Positions 14,072 to 21,089 of a stretch of DNA of 21,208 nucleotides are shown here, piece after piece (the first letter of the stretch is position 1; every line of letters begins with the position of its first letter). The notes beneath the pieces are model-generated. The model did not search any database, was not told the origin of the DNA, and saw only the letters and a list, made by a program, of their open reading frames with translations. The translations under genes and the position numbers were made by a program. Source of the stretch: a virus; IMG/VR virus record IMGVR_UViG_3300013123_000046, positions 1 to 21,208 of that record; one strand, 5' to 3'.

Positions 14072-14315
14072 GTTTCTCGTAATTTGAATGTTGATAACCG
14101 CTATGTGAAAAAGCCCAATCTTCTATGTCTTTGATTTCGCCGAGATCCTGATTTTTTTTTGCTCTAATAAGTGCTTCTCGCATGTCCCTTATCTTTGCGC
14201 TTGGTCTTGATATATTTTTTGCAACAAACTCCAACTTTCGTCTTAGTGAAGGAGAAGCGTGTTGCTCCATTTCTCCTATCAGTCTTAATGTTTCTCTTGC
14301 ATCTGGATCTAACAT
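14064..14315 (-). CDS. Small helical protein of unknown function
   Basis: The protein has 83 residues, almost wholly helical and charged (TLRLIGEMEQHASPSLRRKL and IRDMREALIRAKKN). It contains no membrane segment or catalytic motif. The gene starts 45 bases after the capsid stop, just behind a GNRA-capped hairpin. Codons for residues around 52-55 contain a run of nine A bases (14152-14160 on the plus strand as T), a possible slippage site. It overlaps the following gene by eight bases. A head-assembly role is inferred from position only. Confidence 0.55.
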   Translation of the reverse strand: MLDPDARETLRLIGEMEQHASPSLRRKLEFVAKNISRPSAKIRDMREALIRAKKNQDLGEIKDIEDWAFSHSGYQHSNYEKHG

Positions 14316-14322
14316 AATCTTT

Positions 14323-14348
14323 CTGAGGGCAAGTTGCCTTGCCCCCAG
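14323..14348 (-). promoter_or_regulatory. GNRA-capped 11-bp hairpin after the capsid gene
   Basis: CTGGGGGCAAG pairs with CTTGCCCTCAG (one G-U pair) around a GCAA loop. There is no U-tract, so it is not a classical terminator. It lies between the capsid stop and the next ATG, where it could protect the capsid mRNA 3' end after processing or reduce translation of the next gene. Confidence 0.65.
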
Positions 14349-14360
14349 AGTAGCTTATGT

Positions 14361-15269
14361 TTAAGCAGTTGCACCAAACTTAGCAACGTAAAACCAAGCT
14401 GACACAAGCCCTTTCACTACATACGAACCCGCCCATGAGGCAAGGCTAAATCTACCGGTAGCGTTTCCACTATCGATTTGAGTGTGAGGGACTATGTATA
14501 ACTTTGGAGGATCACCGTCTAAGTTGTATGAACCAACCGCATCAGCACCGTGTGCATATGTGTGATATACAGTTACAGTAGAAGATGTGGTTTTTGCATT
14601 TGCTGAAAGCAGGAATCTGAATCCATACAATTCACCCATCTCTCCTCTGTAAAGGTCTTTTACATCAGAGTAGGTTTTTGCATTGATCCAAGTTGAATCT
14701 GCAACCAGGTCAGCTTTCACATAAGGGGTTACTTTCCAAACGAACATTCCATCTGCATATTTACGTGTATAGGCCGCTTCCATTGTTCGTGCCATTTTGC
14801 GGATATTTGCCGCACTTATGACATCTGAAGCTGCAAGATCTGATACTGCACCTTTTGCATTTGCTAAATATGCTGTTCCATTGTCAAGTTCGTTTCTAAC
14901 TAGAGTATCCATCGTTTCTCTCATATTCTGTCCTACGACTGCAATCTTTTCCTTGTTGTTCACATCAACTGATGTGAGGGAAAGGAATCGACTGATTTTG
15001 ACTTTAGTTCCATACTCTGAAAGAGTTGCTGATACCGTTGCAGAAGTAAGAGATACTTCTGAAGGATCTTCACTTTCGGTCAAAGGTGTCGTTGCGACGG
15101 CTAAGGGAGAATAGCGATTGAATACGATTGTTTTACCCTCATTTTGAGATCGGGATTGTTTTTGCAAACCCTCCTCATAGACCTGTTCAAATTCGTTTCT
15201 TTTCAGAAACACTTTTGAATACAGAGTCATCATCTCATTTGAGAGCGTTGTGGTCGTTTCGGCTGCCAT
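14361..15269 (-). CDS. Major capsid protein, N4-gp56 family (HK97 fold)
   Basis: The protein has 302 residues. It matches the N4-gp56-type capsid pattern: an N-terminal helix (LSNEMMTLYSKVFLKRNEFEQ), an extended arm with IVFNRYSPLA and a TPLTE segment, then SRFLSLTSVD, a helical segment with ETMDTLVRNELDNG, TPYVKADLVADSTWI at about 179-193, and LYRGEMGELYGFRF at about 203-216. The last part is VVKGLVSAWFYVAKFGA. It forms the icosahedral shell. The scaffold gene lies directly upstream, as usual. The ATG follows an A-rich leader (AAGTTAAAAAAA) with no strong Shine-Dalgarno. Length is typical for the family. No protease gene is visible nearby, so the N-terminus may not be cleaved. Confidence 0.85.
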   Translation of the reverse strand: MAAETTTTLSNEMMTLYSKVFLKRNEFEQVYEEGLQKQSRSQNEGKTIVFNRYSPLAVATTPLTESEDPSEVSLTSATVSATLSEYGTKVKISRFLSLTSVDVNNKEKIAVVGQNMRETMDTLVRNELDNGTAYLANAKGAVSDLAASDVISAANIRKMARTMEAAYTRKYADGMFVWKVTPYVKADLVADSTWINAKTYSDVKDLYRGEMGELYGFRFLLSANAKTTSSTVTVYHTYAHGADAVGSYNLDGDPPKLYIVPHTQIDSGNATGRFSLASWAGSYVVKGLVSAWFYVAKFGATA

Positions 15270-15287
15270 TTTTTTTAACTTAAATTA

Positions 15288-16040
15288 TTAACGCACCGTA
15301 CCATACTTAGCTTCAATCTCCTCGATACTCATCTCATCAACCGATTTCTCAGCCTTTGAGACAGTACCGGTCGGACGGAGTGCAGCATCAACTGCTGCCT
15401 TAGCTAATTCCTGTTGTTTTTCTCCGACTGCGGACTCAACTGACTTTAGGTACGGCTTCATGTACTTATCAGTCAGCTTCTTAACCGATTGGGTAGGATT
15501 TTGCCTTACGGCATTAAATACCGCCTCAGTTACTGCCGCATTCAGCTCAGGATCGAAACTATCGCTATTCTTATCAAGTTGTGGGTATGTTTTCAGAGCT
15601 TCTGCCGCCTCAGTATTGATTTTATTGATGGTTTTTTCCTTTTCAATTTCAAGCCGGGTACGGTTAGCAATAAGAGATTCAAGCTCCTGAGAAGTCATGC
15701 TTCGTTCCTCACCTGTGTTATTCACATCAGATTGGTAATTAGGCATAACCGCCTGTGGCTGAGGCTCTTCATAAGAAACAGCCTCTGTATATTGTCCGAG
15801 CATTCCTTTCAGGTCTTGGACCTCTCTACTCAAGCGCTTTTTTTCATCCACTAACTCGTGAATGCGCTTAGTTGCGCCCATCGCTTTACCTTCTGTCTTA
15901 ACTTCATCTCCTTTACCCTCGCTGATCGGCTTGGATTCAGGAGCTTCCGTCTTGACTTCCGGTGCTGTCTTTTCTACTGTTGGCGACTCAGTAACGCTTT
16001 CAGCTTCAGCGTCTTTTACCGCCTGTTGTTCATTAACCAT
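15288..16040 (-). CDS. Probable capsid scaffolding protein
   Basis: The protein has 250 residues from MVNEQQ. A start eight codons earlier (16064) is also possible, and neither has a good ribosome binding site. The first 70 residues are Glu/Ser/Thr/Pro/Lys-rich and disordered. Residues about 75-100 form a coiled coil (RIHELVDEKKRLSREVQDL), the middle contains a further helix with SQELESLIANRTRLEIEKE, and the end is short and acidic (MSIEEIEAKYGTVR). A long acidic coiled-coil protein directly before the capsid gene is the standard position and form of a scaffold, which guides shell assembly and then leaves. The identification rests on these properties. Confidence 0.7.
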   Translation of the reverse strand: MVNEQQAVKDAEAESVTESPTVEKTAPEVKTEAPESKPISEGKGDEVKTEGKAMGATKRIHELVDEKKRLSREVQDLKGMLGQYTEAVSYEEPQPQAVMPNYQSDVNNTGEERSMTSQELESLIANRTRLEIEKEKTINKINTEAAEALKTYPQLDKNSDSFDPELNAAVTEAVFNAVRQNPTQSVKKLTDKYMKPYLKSVESAVGEKQQELAKAAVDAALRPTGTVSKAEKSVDEMSIEEIEAKYGTVR

Positions 16041-16092
16041 AATGGTTTTAGAACTTATAAACATACCTTTTAACGTAGGTAAGCCATCCGTC

Positions 16093-16120
16093 AGGACTTA
16101 AACTGATCAGGTTAAATCCT
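16093..16120 (-). promoter_or_regulatory. Nine-base-pair hairpin before the scaffold gene
   Basis: In the minus RNA, AGGATTTAA pairs with TTTAAGTCCT (one G-U pair) around a loop containing the palindrome TGATCA. It overlaps the stop of the CxxC protein gene. There is no U-tract, so transcript processing or translational control of the scaffold is more likely than termination. Confidence 0.45.
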
Positions 16121-16379
16121 AACCTTTACTTAATACGTCTTTCCTATTTTTTAATATCGGTTTTCCCTCCTCGTCCTTACCGATAAGTATTCGTTCCATT
16201 CCTATATATACAGCGTGTTGAAGCTCACAGCTTACACATACCAAATATGGTCCTCGTTGCCTCCATTCGTGTTGTGAAGGTGCAATAAACTCATAATCTT
16301 TCTTTAATACTTCATACTCTTCAGCTTCCTGTTCAACTTCCTGTTCTTTATGTTTCTCATTTTCATTTTGATTCTCCAT
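16119..16379 (-). CDS. Small CxxC-containing protein of unknown function
   Basis: The protein has 86 residues from ATG 16379, which has AGGAAG seven bases upstream. A start 19 codons earlier would overlap the previous gene much further. The first 30 residues are Glu/Asn/Lys-rich. The second half contains HEWRQRGPYLVCVSCELQH, that is Cys-X2-Cys with flanking His residues, then a short beta segment ending in GKDEEGKPIL. The CxxC and the nearby His could bind zinc. It overlaps the 116-residue gene by 17 bases and precedes the scaffold. Position suggests a head-related or regulatory role, but this is not established. Confidence 0.6.
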   Translation of the reverse strand: MENQNENEKHKEQEVEQEAEEYEVLKKDYEFIAPSQHEWRQRGPYLVCVSCELQHAVYIGMERILIGKDEEGKPILKNRKDVLSKG

Positions 16380-16713
16380 GTATAGCTTCCTCGACTGATT
16401 CGTAAGAATCTTCAACTTTGTTAATAATACTGTCAAGTAAGCCCTTTCCTAGTACTAACACTACTGCCCGTTTACCTATTTCATCCTCACCCATACCCGT
16501 TTCAACCGCCCCCCTCATTTGTTCATCAAGTCCCGTTTTTAATTCTTCAATATGTTTCTTTAGTGCATTCCATCCGTTTGTATCCCGAAGATCGTGAATA
16601 AACTTCTCATCCTCATCAACTCCCGCTTTTTTTGCCTTCTCAGCGTCAGGACGTACATATAAAGAACGGATGTTATCGTAAAATGTTGGTTTAATAGCCG
16701 ACGGCTTGCTCAT
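16363..16713 (-). CDS. Small helical protein following the portal gene
   Basis: The protein has 116 residues, charged and mostly helical, with FYDNIRSLYVRPDAEKAKKAG near the start, WNALKKHIEELKTGLDEQM in the middle, and a hydrophobic helix VVLVLGKGLLDSIINKVED near the end. Its ATG overlaps the portal stop (ATGA), so translation is coupled, and its end overlaps the CxxC protein gene. No family was recognised. Coupling to the portal suggests a role in head assembly. Confidence 0.6.
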   Translation of the reverse strand: MSKPSAIKPTFYDNIRSLYVRPDAEKAKKAGVDEDEKFIHDLRDTNGWNALKKHIEELKTGLDEQMRGAVETGMGEDEIGKRAVVLVLGKGLLDSIINKVEDSYESVEEAIHGESK

Positions 16714-18506
16714 TTGGTCCTTGTTGAACTGGGTTGAACTGGTAATCCCTGTTGTGGTTGTGGTGGAATTTCCCCCATATCAGATGACATTTGCCGTACT
16801 GCCTGCAAGAACTGATTTTGATGATCCTGAAGTATTGCATCATCCTCTTGCGCTCCGGGAGAAGTAGTGTCTTGTGTTATCATAATTTTATCCCAATCGC
16901 TTATTCCCATCTTTGACACAAGACGGGTAAGAAGCTCGGTAAACCTAAACTGTGTACCCTCTTGCTGTTGCATGATTTGTAAAAGTTGCGGATACTTCAT
17001 TAAAAGCTCCAATAACATAAGAAGGTTTTGTTGTTGTTTCGACTCATCAAGCTGGTAAGAAGAACCCGACACAATTTCATAATCATAAAGTACTGATCCT
17101 GTTTTCTTTCTGTCAATCTTCAATACTCCCTTTTTCTCATCCCATTGATCTGCAAGTTCGGGATATTGGTTTATAAGTTTTGTTATTTCCTCATTAAACA
17201 TGCGCACTGCAACCTTACCCTGCTGACGGTTGCTCATAAGATTAACCATCTTTTTGAATATATCTGTTACTGCGAGTTCAATATAGAACCTGTCCCATGC
17301 ATCCCTTGCATTTTCCCTTGCGTTTTGTTGCCTTAATGCCTCAGGAGTTTTACCAAAGGTGGTATCCACATTACTTGAAACGGTTGTATCGGTTGTACCG
17401 AAATGATTAAGTAGTGATGCGTTTGCAAGGTTATACACTGCCTGTAGTGTCTGTATTCCTTGTGGAGAAAGATTTATTGCTCTTGCTGCCTGATCGACGT
17501 TTCCCCGTGCTAACCAGTTTGCTCCAGCAACTCGTTTAATCGAAGATTTGACGATAATATCTTTATTGAATACAACAGGAGGAAAGATTGACATCTTTGC
17601 ACTATCTAACCCCAAGTTCCAAGAGGAATTGATTACATACTGCATAGATTTACCCCGCTCTGCATCTCCCATTCCCATAAAGTCATCGTCTCTTGGAATA
17701 GCATATTTACACCCAATCGGGAACTCCCCATCTTTGTTTGGATTTTTTCTGTCCCTTATAAACTGAAACTCGGCAGAAGGTACTGCATCAACCCATCTAT
17801 CCCGCTCATACATGGATATAACCTCATAGGGACCAACACCCTTCTCTCCTTCTTTGTCCGGGTATTCGTTCTGTTCCCGTTTTGTTTTCTCGGTGTCATT
17901 TGTTTTATCTGAAGATTTATCTTTTAGTTTTTTTATTACAGCATCTATGTTTTCAAACCCGTCTTTTTTCTTTAATCCTTCAAACCATGACATCGGTCTG
18001 AAAGTTCTAACGATAATATAATCCGAGTCCTCAAGTGATAATGGCCCAACCTGCGGAAAGATATTCCATATATTAAGAAGGTACATATCAGGACCTACAT
18101 ATCCGTTTCGTTTTACGTCCCAGTCAACCATATAGAATGAAGTTCCATATATTTTAGAAAGTCTGTGAAGAAGTCTCAGCTTTACTAAAAAAGGAAACTG
18201 AGCATTAGCATTTGGAACGATATATTTATCAAGCATTAAATTCATAAGCTTTGCAGTTACCTCATCATTTCGTGATATTGCCTTTACTTTACCTGTTGGA
18301 ACCTGTGCCATTACCCTTGCTTCTGATTCAAGAATATAAGTAGAGATCTTATGATCAAACACCCTTGATTTTGTTGTGTTTGATAACCTATCTTCTAAAT
18401 TACCATCAAATAAATCCTCAACTTCCTCCCATAACGCTCTTTTTGTGGATAAATAGGTATCGGCTGCGTCATACCGAGTTTGTATTAGGTCTTGTAGTTT
18501 TGACAT
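16710..18506 (-). CDS. Portal protein
   Basis: The protein has 598 residues from MSKLQDLIQTRY at 18506. The frame is open to 18569, but those 21 codons would cross the terminator-like hairpin and U-tract of RNA cassette copy 2. Portal features: a helical N-terminus (YDAADTYLSTKRALWEEVEDL), a beta-rich stretch with YGTSFYMVDWD and MYLLNIWNIFPQVGPL, a wing-like region with a Lys/Glu-rich loop at about 190-220, a long helical stem with SSWNLGLDSAKMSIFPPVV and TPEALRQQNARENARDAWDRF, and a Gln/Pro-rich C-terminus of the barrel or tail type. Twelve copies usually form the DNA channel at one capsid vertex. It follows terminase, as expected. There is no strong ribosome binding site. Confidence 0.85.
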   Translation of the reverse strand: MSKLQDLIQTRYDAADTYLSTKRALWEEVEDLFDGNLEDRLSNTTKSRVFDHKISTYILESEARVMAQVPTGKVKAISRNDEVTAKLMNLMLDKYIVPNANAQFPFLVKLRLLHRLSKIYGTSFYMVDWDVKRNGYVGPDMYLLNIWNIFPQVGPLSLEDSDYIIVRTFRPMSWFEGLKKKDGFENIDAVIKKLKDKSSDKTNDTEKTKREQNEYPDKEGEKGVGPYEVISMYERDRWVDAVPSAEFQFIRDRKNPNKDGEFPIGCKYAIPRDDDFMGMGDAERGKSMQYVINSSWNLGLDSAKMSIFPPVVFNKDIIVKSSIKRVAGANWLARGNVDQAARAINLSPQGIQTLQAVYNLANASLLNHFGTTDTTVSSNVDTTFGKTPEALRQQNARENARDAWDRFYIELAVTDIFKKMVNLMSNRQQGKVAVRMFNEEITKLINQYPELADQWDEKKGVLKIDRKKTGSVLYDYEIVSGSSYQLDESKQQQNLLMLLELLMKYPQLLQIMQQQEGTQFRFTELLTRLVSKMGISDWDKIMITQDTTSPGAQEDDAILQDHQNQFLQAVRQMSSDMGEIPPQPQQGLPVQPSSTRTK

Positions 18507-18510
18507 ATAT

Positions 18511-18602
18511 ATTTTAGGCCATAAAAAAAGCCGGAGCCAATCACTAATATATGATTGATTCCGGCTCAAGTACTTATTCTGTACTCACGGCCTCAAACTA
18601 CC
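18511..18602 (-). ncRNA. RNA cassette copy 2: structured leader before the portal gene
   Basis: The minus RNA would start at GGTAG (about 18602). It continues with GGCCGTG, a small hairpin AGTAC/GTACT (18581-18585 with 18569-18573) with loop AGAATAA, then a long hairpin with outer stem GCCGGA/TCCGGC (18530-18535 with 18560-18565) and inner stem CAATCA/TGATTG. Seven U residues (18523-18529) and ATGGCCTAAAAT follow. The portal ATG is 16 bases beyond the U-tract. It shares form and end-boxes with copies 1 and 3 while its stem bases differ. Confidence 0.7.
18523..18565 (-). terminator. Terminator-like hairpin before the portal gene
   Basis: The stem GCCGGA/TCCGGC plus CAATCA/TGATTG is followed by seven U residues and lies only 16 bases before the portal start. 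It would separate terminase from head gene expression unless read through. Confidence 0.75.
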
Positions 18603-18606
18603 TATT

Positions 18607-18634
18607 ACTATAACAGATTATTTTCCATTGTCAA
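18607..18634 (-). promoter_or_regulatory. Sigma70-like promoter for RNA cassette copy 2
   Basis: A perfect TTGACA (18629-18634) is 16 bp from TATAGT (18607-18612), across the stop codon of the upstream gene. The start would fall at GGTAG near 18602. The same spacing and start motif occur at the copy 3 promoter. Confidence 0.75.
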
Positions 18635-18911
18635 TCGATTTTATATATTCATTCATTGCCTTTTTGCTTAAAAAATGCTTATTCTCCAGTCTTGTATCAT
18701 TACAAGGCTCTTTTACCGCTTCATATATATATTCAACTCTGTTATGCAGTATATATGGCTTACGTTTTGCTTCTTTATTCTTAGGATCGTTACTGTCGTA
18801 GCGTATCAAATACCCATTCTTTATCTCAATGTGTCCGGGATATAGGGTAACTCCATCATTTAATATGATACTGGTTTGGTCGCAGACAACCTGATTGTGT
18901 TTGTTTATCAT
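18618..18911 (-). CDS. Small hypothetical protein, third of a trio
   Basis: The protein has 97 residues from ATG 18911. A GTG eight codons earlier is an alternative. It has a beta-hairpin-like stretch LNDGVTLYPGHIEIKNGYLIR near residues 20-40, then a charged loop and a helical C-terminus (LSKKAMNEYIKSIDNGK). It overlaps the preceding 69-codon gene by 56 bases in another frame. The IEIKNGYLIR segment resembles the beta segments of its two upstream neighbours, which suggests a shared fold. Its function is unknown. Its 3' end carries the -35 box of the portal-side promoter. Confidence 0.55.
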   Translation of the reverse strand: MINKHNQVVCDQTSIILNDGVTLYPGHIEIKNGYLIRYDSNDPKNKEAKRKPYILHNRVEYIYEAVKEPCNDTRLENKHFLSKKAMNEYIKSIDNGK

Positions 18912-19065
18912 TGTTGTACTTAACCCGCTTAGCACGGGTAATTTTTAATGTTTCTATAACCGGCTGACCGTCTTTTATCAATACATCAAATGAAACTGAT
19001 CCAAAACTCAATGAATCAGCCTCTCTTTCCACTATGGCGTGAAAGAGCGCCTTTTGTTTTGTCAT
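18856..19065 (-). CDS. Small DUF2292/YezD-like protein, second of a trio
   Basis: The protein has 69 residues from ATG 19065, which has GGAG 10 bases upstream. Eleven more codons are open upstream, but that start would lie deep in the preceding gene. Residues 17-42 read FGSVSFDVLIKDGQPVIE and TRAKRVKY, the pattern of the small DUF2292 (YezD) family, in which a short helix is followed by a beta hairpin with an invariant-like DG. The role of that family is not known. It overlaps its neighbours by 50 and 56 bases, more than usual for this window. The family assignment is by pattern memory and is tentative. Confidence 0.55.
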   Translation of the reverse strand: MTKQKALFHAIVEREADSLSFGSVSFDVLIKDGQPVIETLKITRAKRVKYNNDKQTQSGCLRPNQYHIK

Positions 19066-19228
19066 TCCTGCGGTACTCCACATATTCTCGCATGACATAA
19101 TCTATAATTTGTCCCTTTTGAACTCTAATCTCAAAATGATATAAACCGTTTACAACTATATCAATACCCCGATCTATATCAATATGTGCCTCAATATTTG
19201 ATTCTTTAATTTTGTCTTGAAAAGTCAT
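19016..19228 (-). CDS. Small hypothetical protein, first of a trio
   Basis: The protein has 70 residues. Its ATG overlaps the large terminase stop (ATGA), so it is coupled to terminase translation. Residues 20-52 contain VVNGLYHFEIRVQKGQIIDY, a strand-turn-strand pattern like the next two genes, ending in a basic, Ser/Gly-rich tail that lies within the overlap with the next gene. No family was recognised with confidence. Confidence 0.5.
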   Translation of the reverse strand: MTFQDKIKESNIEAHIDIDRGIDIVVNGLYHFEIRVQKGQIIDYVMREYVEYRRNDKTKGALSRHSGKRG

Positions 19229-20505
19229 AAATATAAACCCGTTTTTTTATCAAATAAATCGTTCTCTGGAAAGTCATCATCCTCATCTGTCGGTCTTAAA
19301 CTCTCCATTCCATATCTTACTGCATCAACACAGTGATCCCAGCCCTCCTCTGGTTCATTAAGAGGATTACCTGTTTCTTTATCAATTTTCCATGCGTAAT
19401 TATCATATTCTTTTAATAAATGAATACTCCTTCTTGTTACGCTTATCTTTTGATCCTTAACATACTGTATCCCCTGATTAACACTTCCCGAACCTTTGTT
19501 TGATGCAACTATATTAACGCCATATAGTTTTATCTCGTCAATACTTTTCGGCTCTGCTGAATCGGCTATTACTATTGTCTGCGGTTGTTTTTGATTAAGA
19601 ATTGTATCGGCAATTAGTTTATTACTCATTCCCCGTTGATACATCTCCTCATCAAGAATATACCCTCCGTTATAGTAATATATTGCTATAAGCGTTGTAG
19701 GATCGTTTGTATAGCCAAAATCAAGCCCTCTTCTTTCAAGTCGTGCTTCGTGTGGGACAGAGTCAATAACTTGCCAATTATTAAATATCTTACCCTGTAC
19801 AATTTCAGCAACTAAACCACACACAACATTCCAATAGTGAGATGGTTTTGTAATACGGTATTCTTCATACTTTATTACACTTTGCGGAGCTATATTTACA
19901 ATGTTATCTTTATAATTTGTGTTTATAAGAGTAGTATCGGCAATTCCATCTTTTAACTGAAAGTTATAGTATCCTTTTTCTTCGCTATCTGTTAGTTTCA
20001 TCCATCTCTGTATAATCCAATGTGTTTTTGCCGGGGGATTAAGAAGAAAAATAATCTTTATATCACCTTTTATAGTACGAAGTGAGTCATCAAGTTGCAT
20101 AAAGTCCTCTTCTGGTATTTCATCAGCCTCTTCAATAATAACGTAGTTATATGACGCTAATGATTTTAGCTTTGCTTTCTGATCTCCTGACGACTTTCTA
20201 AACCCAACTGCGTTGATACTATTTGCTTTGTACTCAATCTTCATTAAGGTATCATTTATTTGTAATTGGGTTTCAACCTCATTCTCTTCTGCACGATCAA
20301 TAATCTCTCTATATATTGAATTACGGATATCTCCCAAAATATATCGCATTATGGCACATCTGAAGTAATCATCAGCCATGAGTTTTGCTAGGGCGAGTTG
20401 TGAGGCAACTGTTGACCTCCCTCCGCCTCTCCCACCCATAAGAATAAAGTATCTTGACTTATCAATAAATAAGGGTTTATATACCTCATTTACTTTCTGT
20501 TTCAT
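19225..20505 (-). CDS. terL: Terminase large subunit (ATPase and nuclease)
   Basis: The protein has 426 residues and is the motor that packages DNA through the portal and cuts the concatemer. The ATPase half has a Walker A at residues 24-32, GGRGGGRST, with Arg where Lys is usual, a Walker B with VIIEEADEIPEED near 122-134, and a coupling segment IIFLLNPPAKTHW. The nuclease half has LDFGYTNDP near 262, IVIADSAEPKS near 310 and WDHCVDAVRYG near 388, giving three Asp residues of the RNase H-like metal site. This is the Terminase_3-type arrangement and full length. The start overlaps the small terminase gene by 20 bases. No Shine-Dalgarno is visible, so coupling to the upstream gene is likely. 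Confidence 0.92.
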   Translation of the reverse strand: MKQKVNEVYKPLFIDKSRYFILMGGRGGGRSTVASQLALAKLMADDYFRCAIMRYILGDIRNSIYREIIDRAEENEVETQLQINDTLMKIEYKANSINAVGFRKSSGDQKAKLKSLASYNYVIIEEADEIPEEDFMQLDDSLRTIKGDIKIIFLLNPPAKTHWIIQRWMKLTDSEEKGYYNFQLKDGIADTTLINTNYKDNIVNIAPQSVIKYEEYRITKPSHYWNVVCGLVAEIVQGKIFNNWQVIDSVPHEARLERRGLDFGYTNDPTTLIAIYYYNGGYILDEEMYQRGMSNKLIADTILNQKQPQTIVIADSAEPKSIDEIKLYGVNIVASNKGSGSVNQGIQYVKDQKISVTRRSIHLLKEYDNYAWKIDKETGNPLNEPEEGWDHCVDAVRYGMESLRPTDEDDDFPENDLFDKKTGLYL

Positions 20506-20929
20506 GTTTGAAGTTCATAAATACTATAGTGTTTTTTTCGTTTCCTCCTACGTTTATCTGTTGCATTACCTGTGGATTTTTAGGCAATACTTTTTCCAAA
20601 ATGTCATTACTTGCTTTGTTTCGTATTTTTACGTCTTTGTGTTTTACTTCTTCAACTAGCTCTTGTGCAGCAGCGACAGACCCACCCTGCAACATTCTTA
20701 ACGCATCCGTTGGCACCCCGCCTATTACCTCTTTCCATATATCTTTAACTGTTCTATATGTCATCCAGAACTTATAATCCTTATACTTCGTGATTTTTCT
20801 CCATGTCTGAGATGCTTGTGTAGGATTCTGACTTAACGCAAGGCTTAATATACAATTCTTCTGATCTGTTGACAGTTCTCCCCAAGATACTTTGTTTTCC
20901 TTTGATATTGTTTTATATATTTCTTCCAT
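20486..20929 (-). CDS. terS: Probable terminase small subunit
   Basis: The protein has 147 residues, mostly helical. Residues 1-75 contain a helical, DNA-binding-like part (NPTQASQTWRKITKYKDYKFW), followed by a central helix LRMLQGGSVAAAQELVEEV and a C-terminal beta-like tail with NEKNTIVFMNF. Small terminases recognise the packaging site and assemble in rings. Size, helix content, the conserved-looking RTVKDIWKEV segment and the overlap with the large terminase start (20 bases) support the call, though the sequence family itself is too diverse to be certain. Its start overlaps the end of the 58-codon gene upstream. Confidence 0.7.
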   Translation of the reverse strand: MEEIYKTISKENKVSWGELSTDQKNCILSLALSQNPTQASQTWRKITKYKDYKFWMTYRTVKDIWKEVIGGVPTDALRMLQGGSVAAAQELVEEVKHKDVKIRNKASNDILEKVLPKNPQVMQQINVGGNEKNTIVFMNFKHETESK

Positions 20930-21089
20930 ATTCTACTATTACTTTAACTACTTTATCAGCCGGTAATTTTCCCAAATCCATAATTCCGCTATCATCTGTT
21001 ATTACCCTAAAAGAATAGATGTTATCAAGTTGCGGTTTGGTTTGTTTAACCTCTTTAATCTCTGCAATAAACTCTATTCTATTTCCCAT
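20913..21089 (-). CDS. 58-residue conserved-looking small phage protein
   Basis: The ATG at 21087-21089 opens a frame of 58 codons that stops with TAA at 20913-20915, inside the start of the small terminase gene (17-base overlap). The protein begins MGNRIEFIAEIKEVKQTKP and ends with LGKLPADKVVKVIVEYGRNI, in two strand-rich halves. The LPADKVVKVIVE ending is a pattern I associate with small conserved phage proteins of unknown role. It is the first gene after the leader and is probably translated together with the terminase pair. Confidence 0.7.
   Translation of the reverse strand: MGNRIEFIAEIKEVKQTKPQLDNIYSFRVITDDSGIMDLGKLPADKVVKVIVEYGRNI

Noticed and set aside
18507-18569. Longer N-terminus for the portal protein
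   Set aside because: It would be encoded by the terminator-like stem and U-tract of the RNA cassette; the start at 18506 is better.
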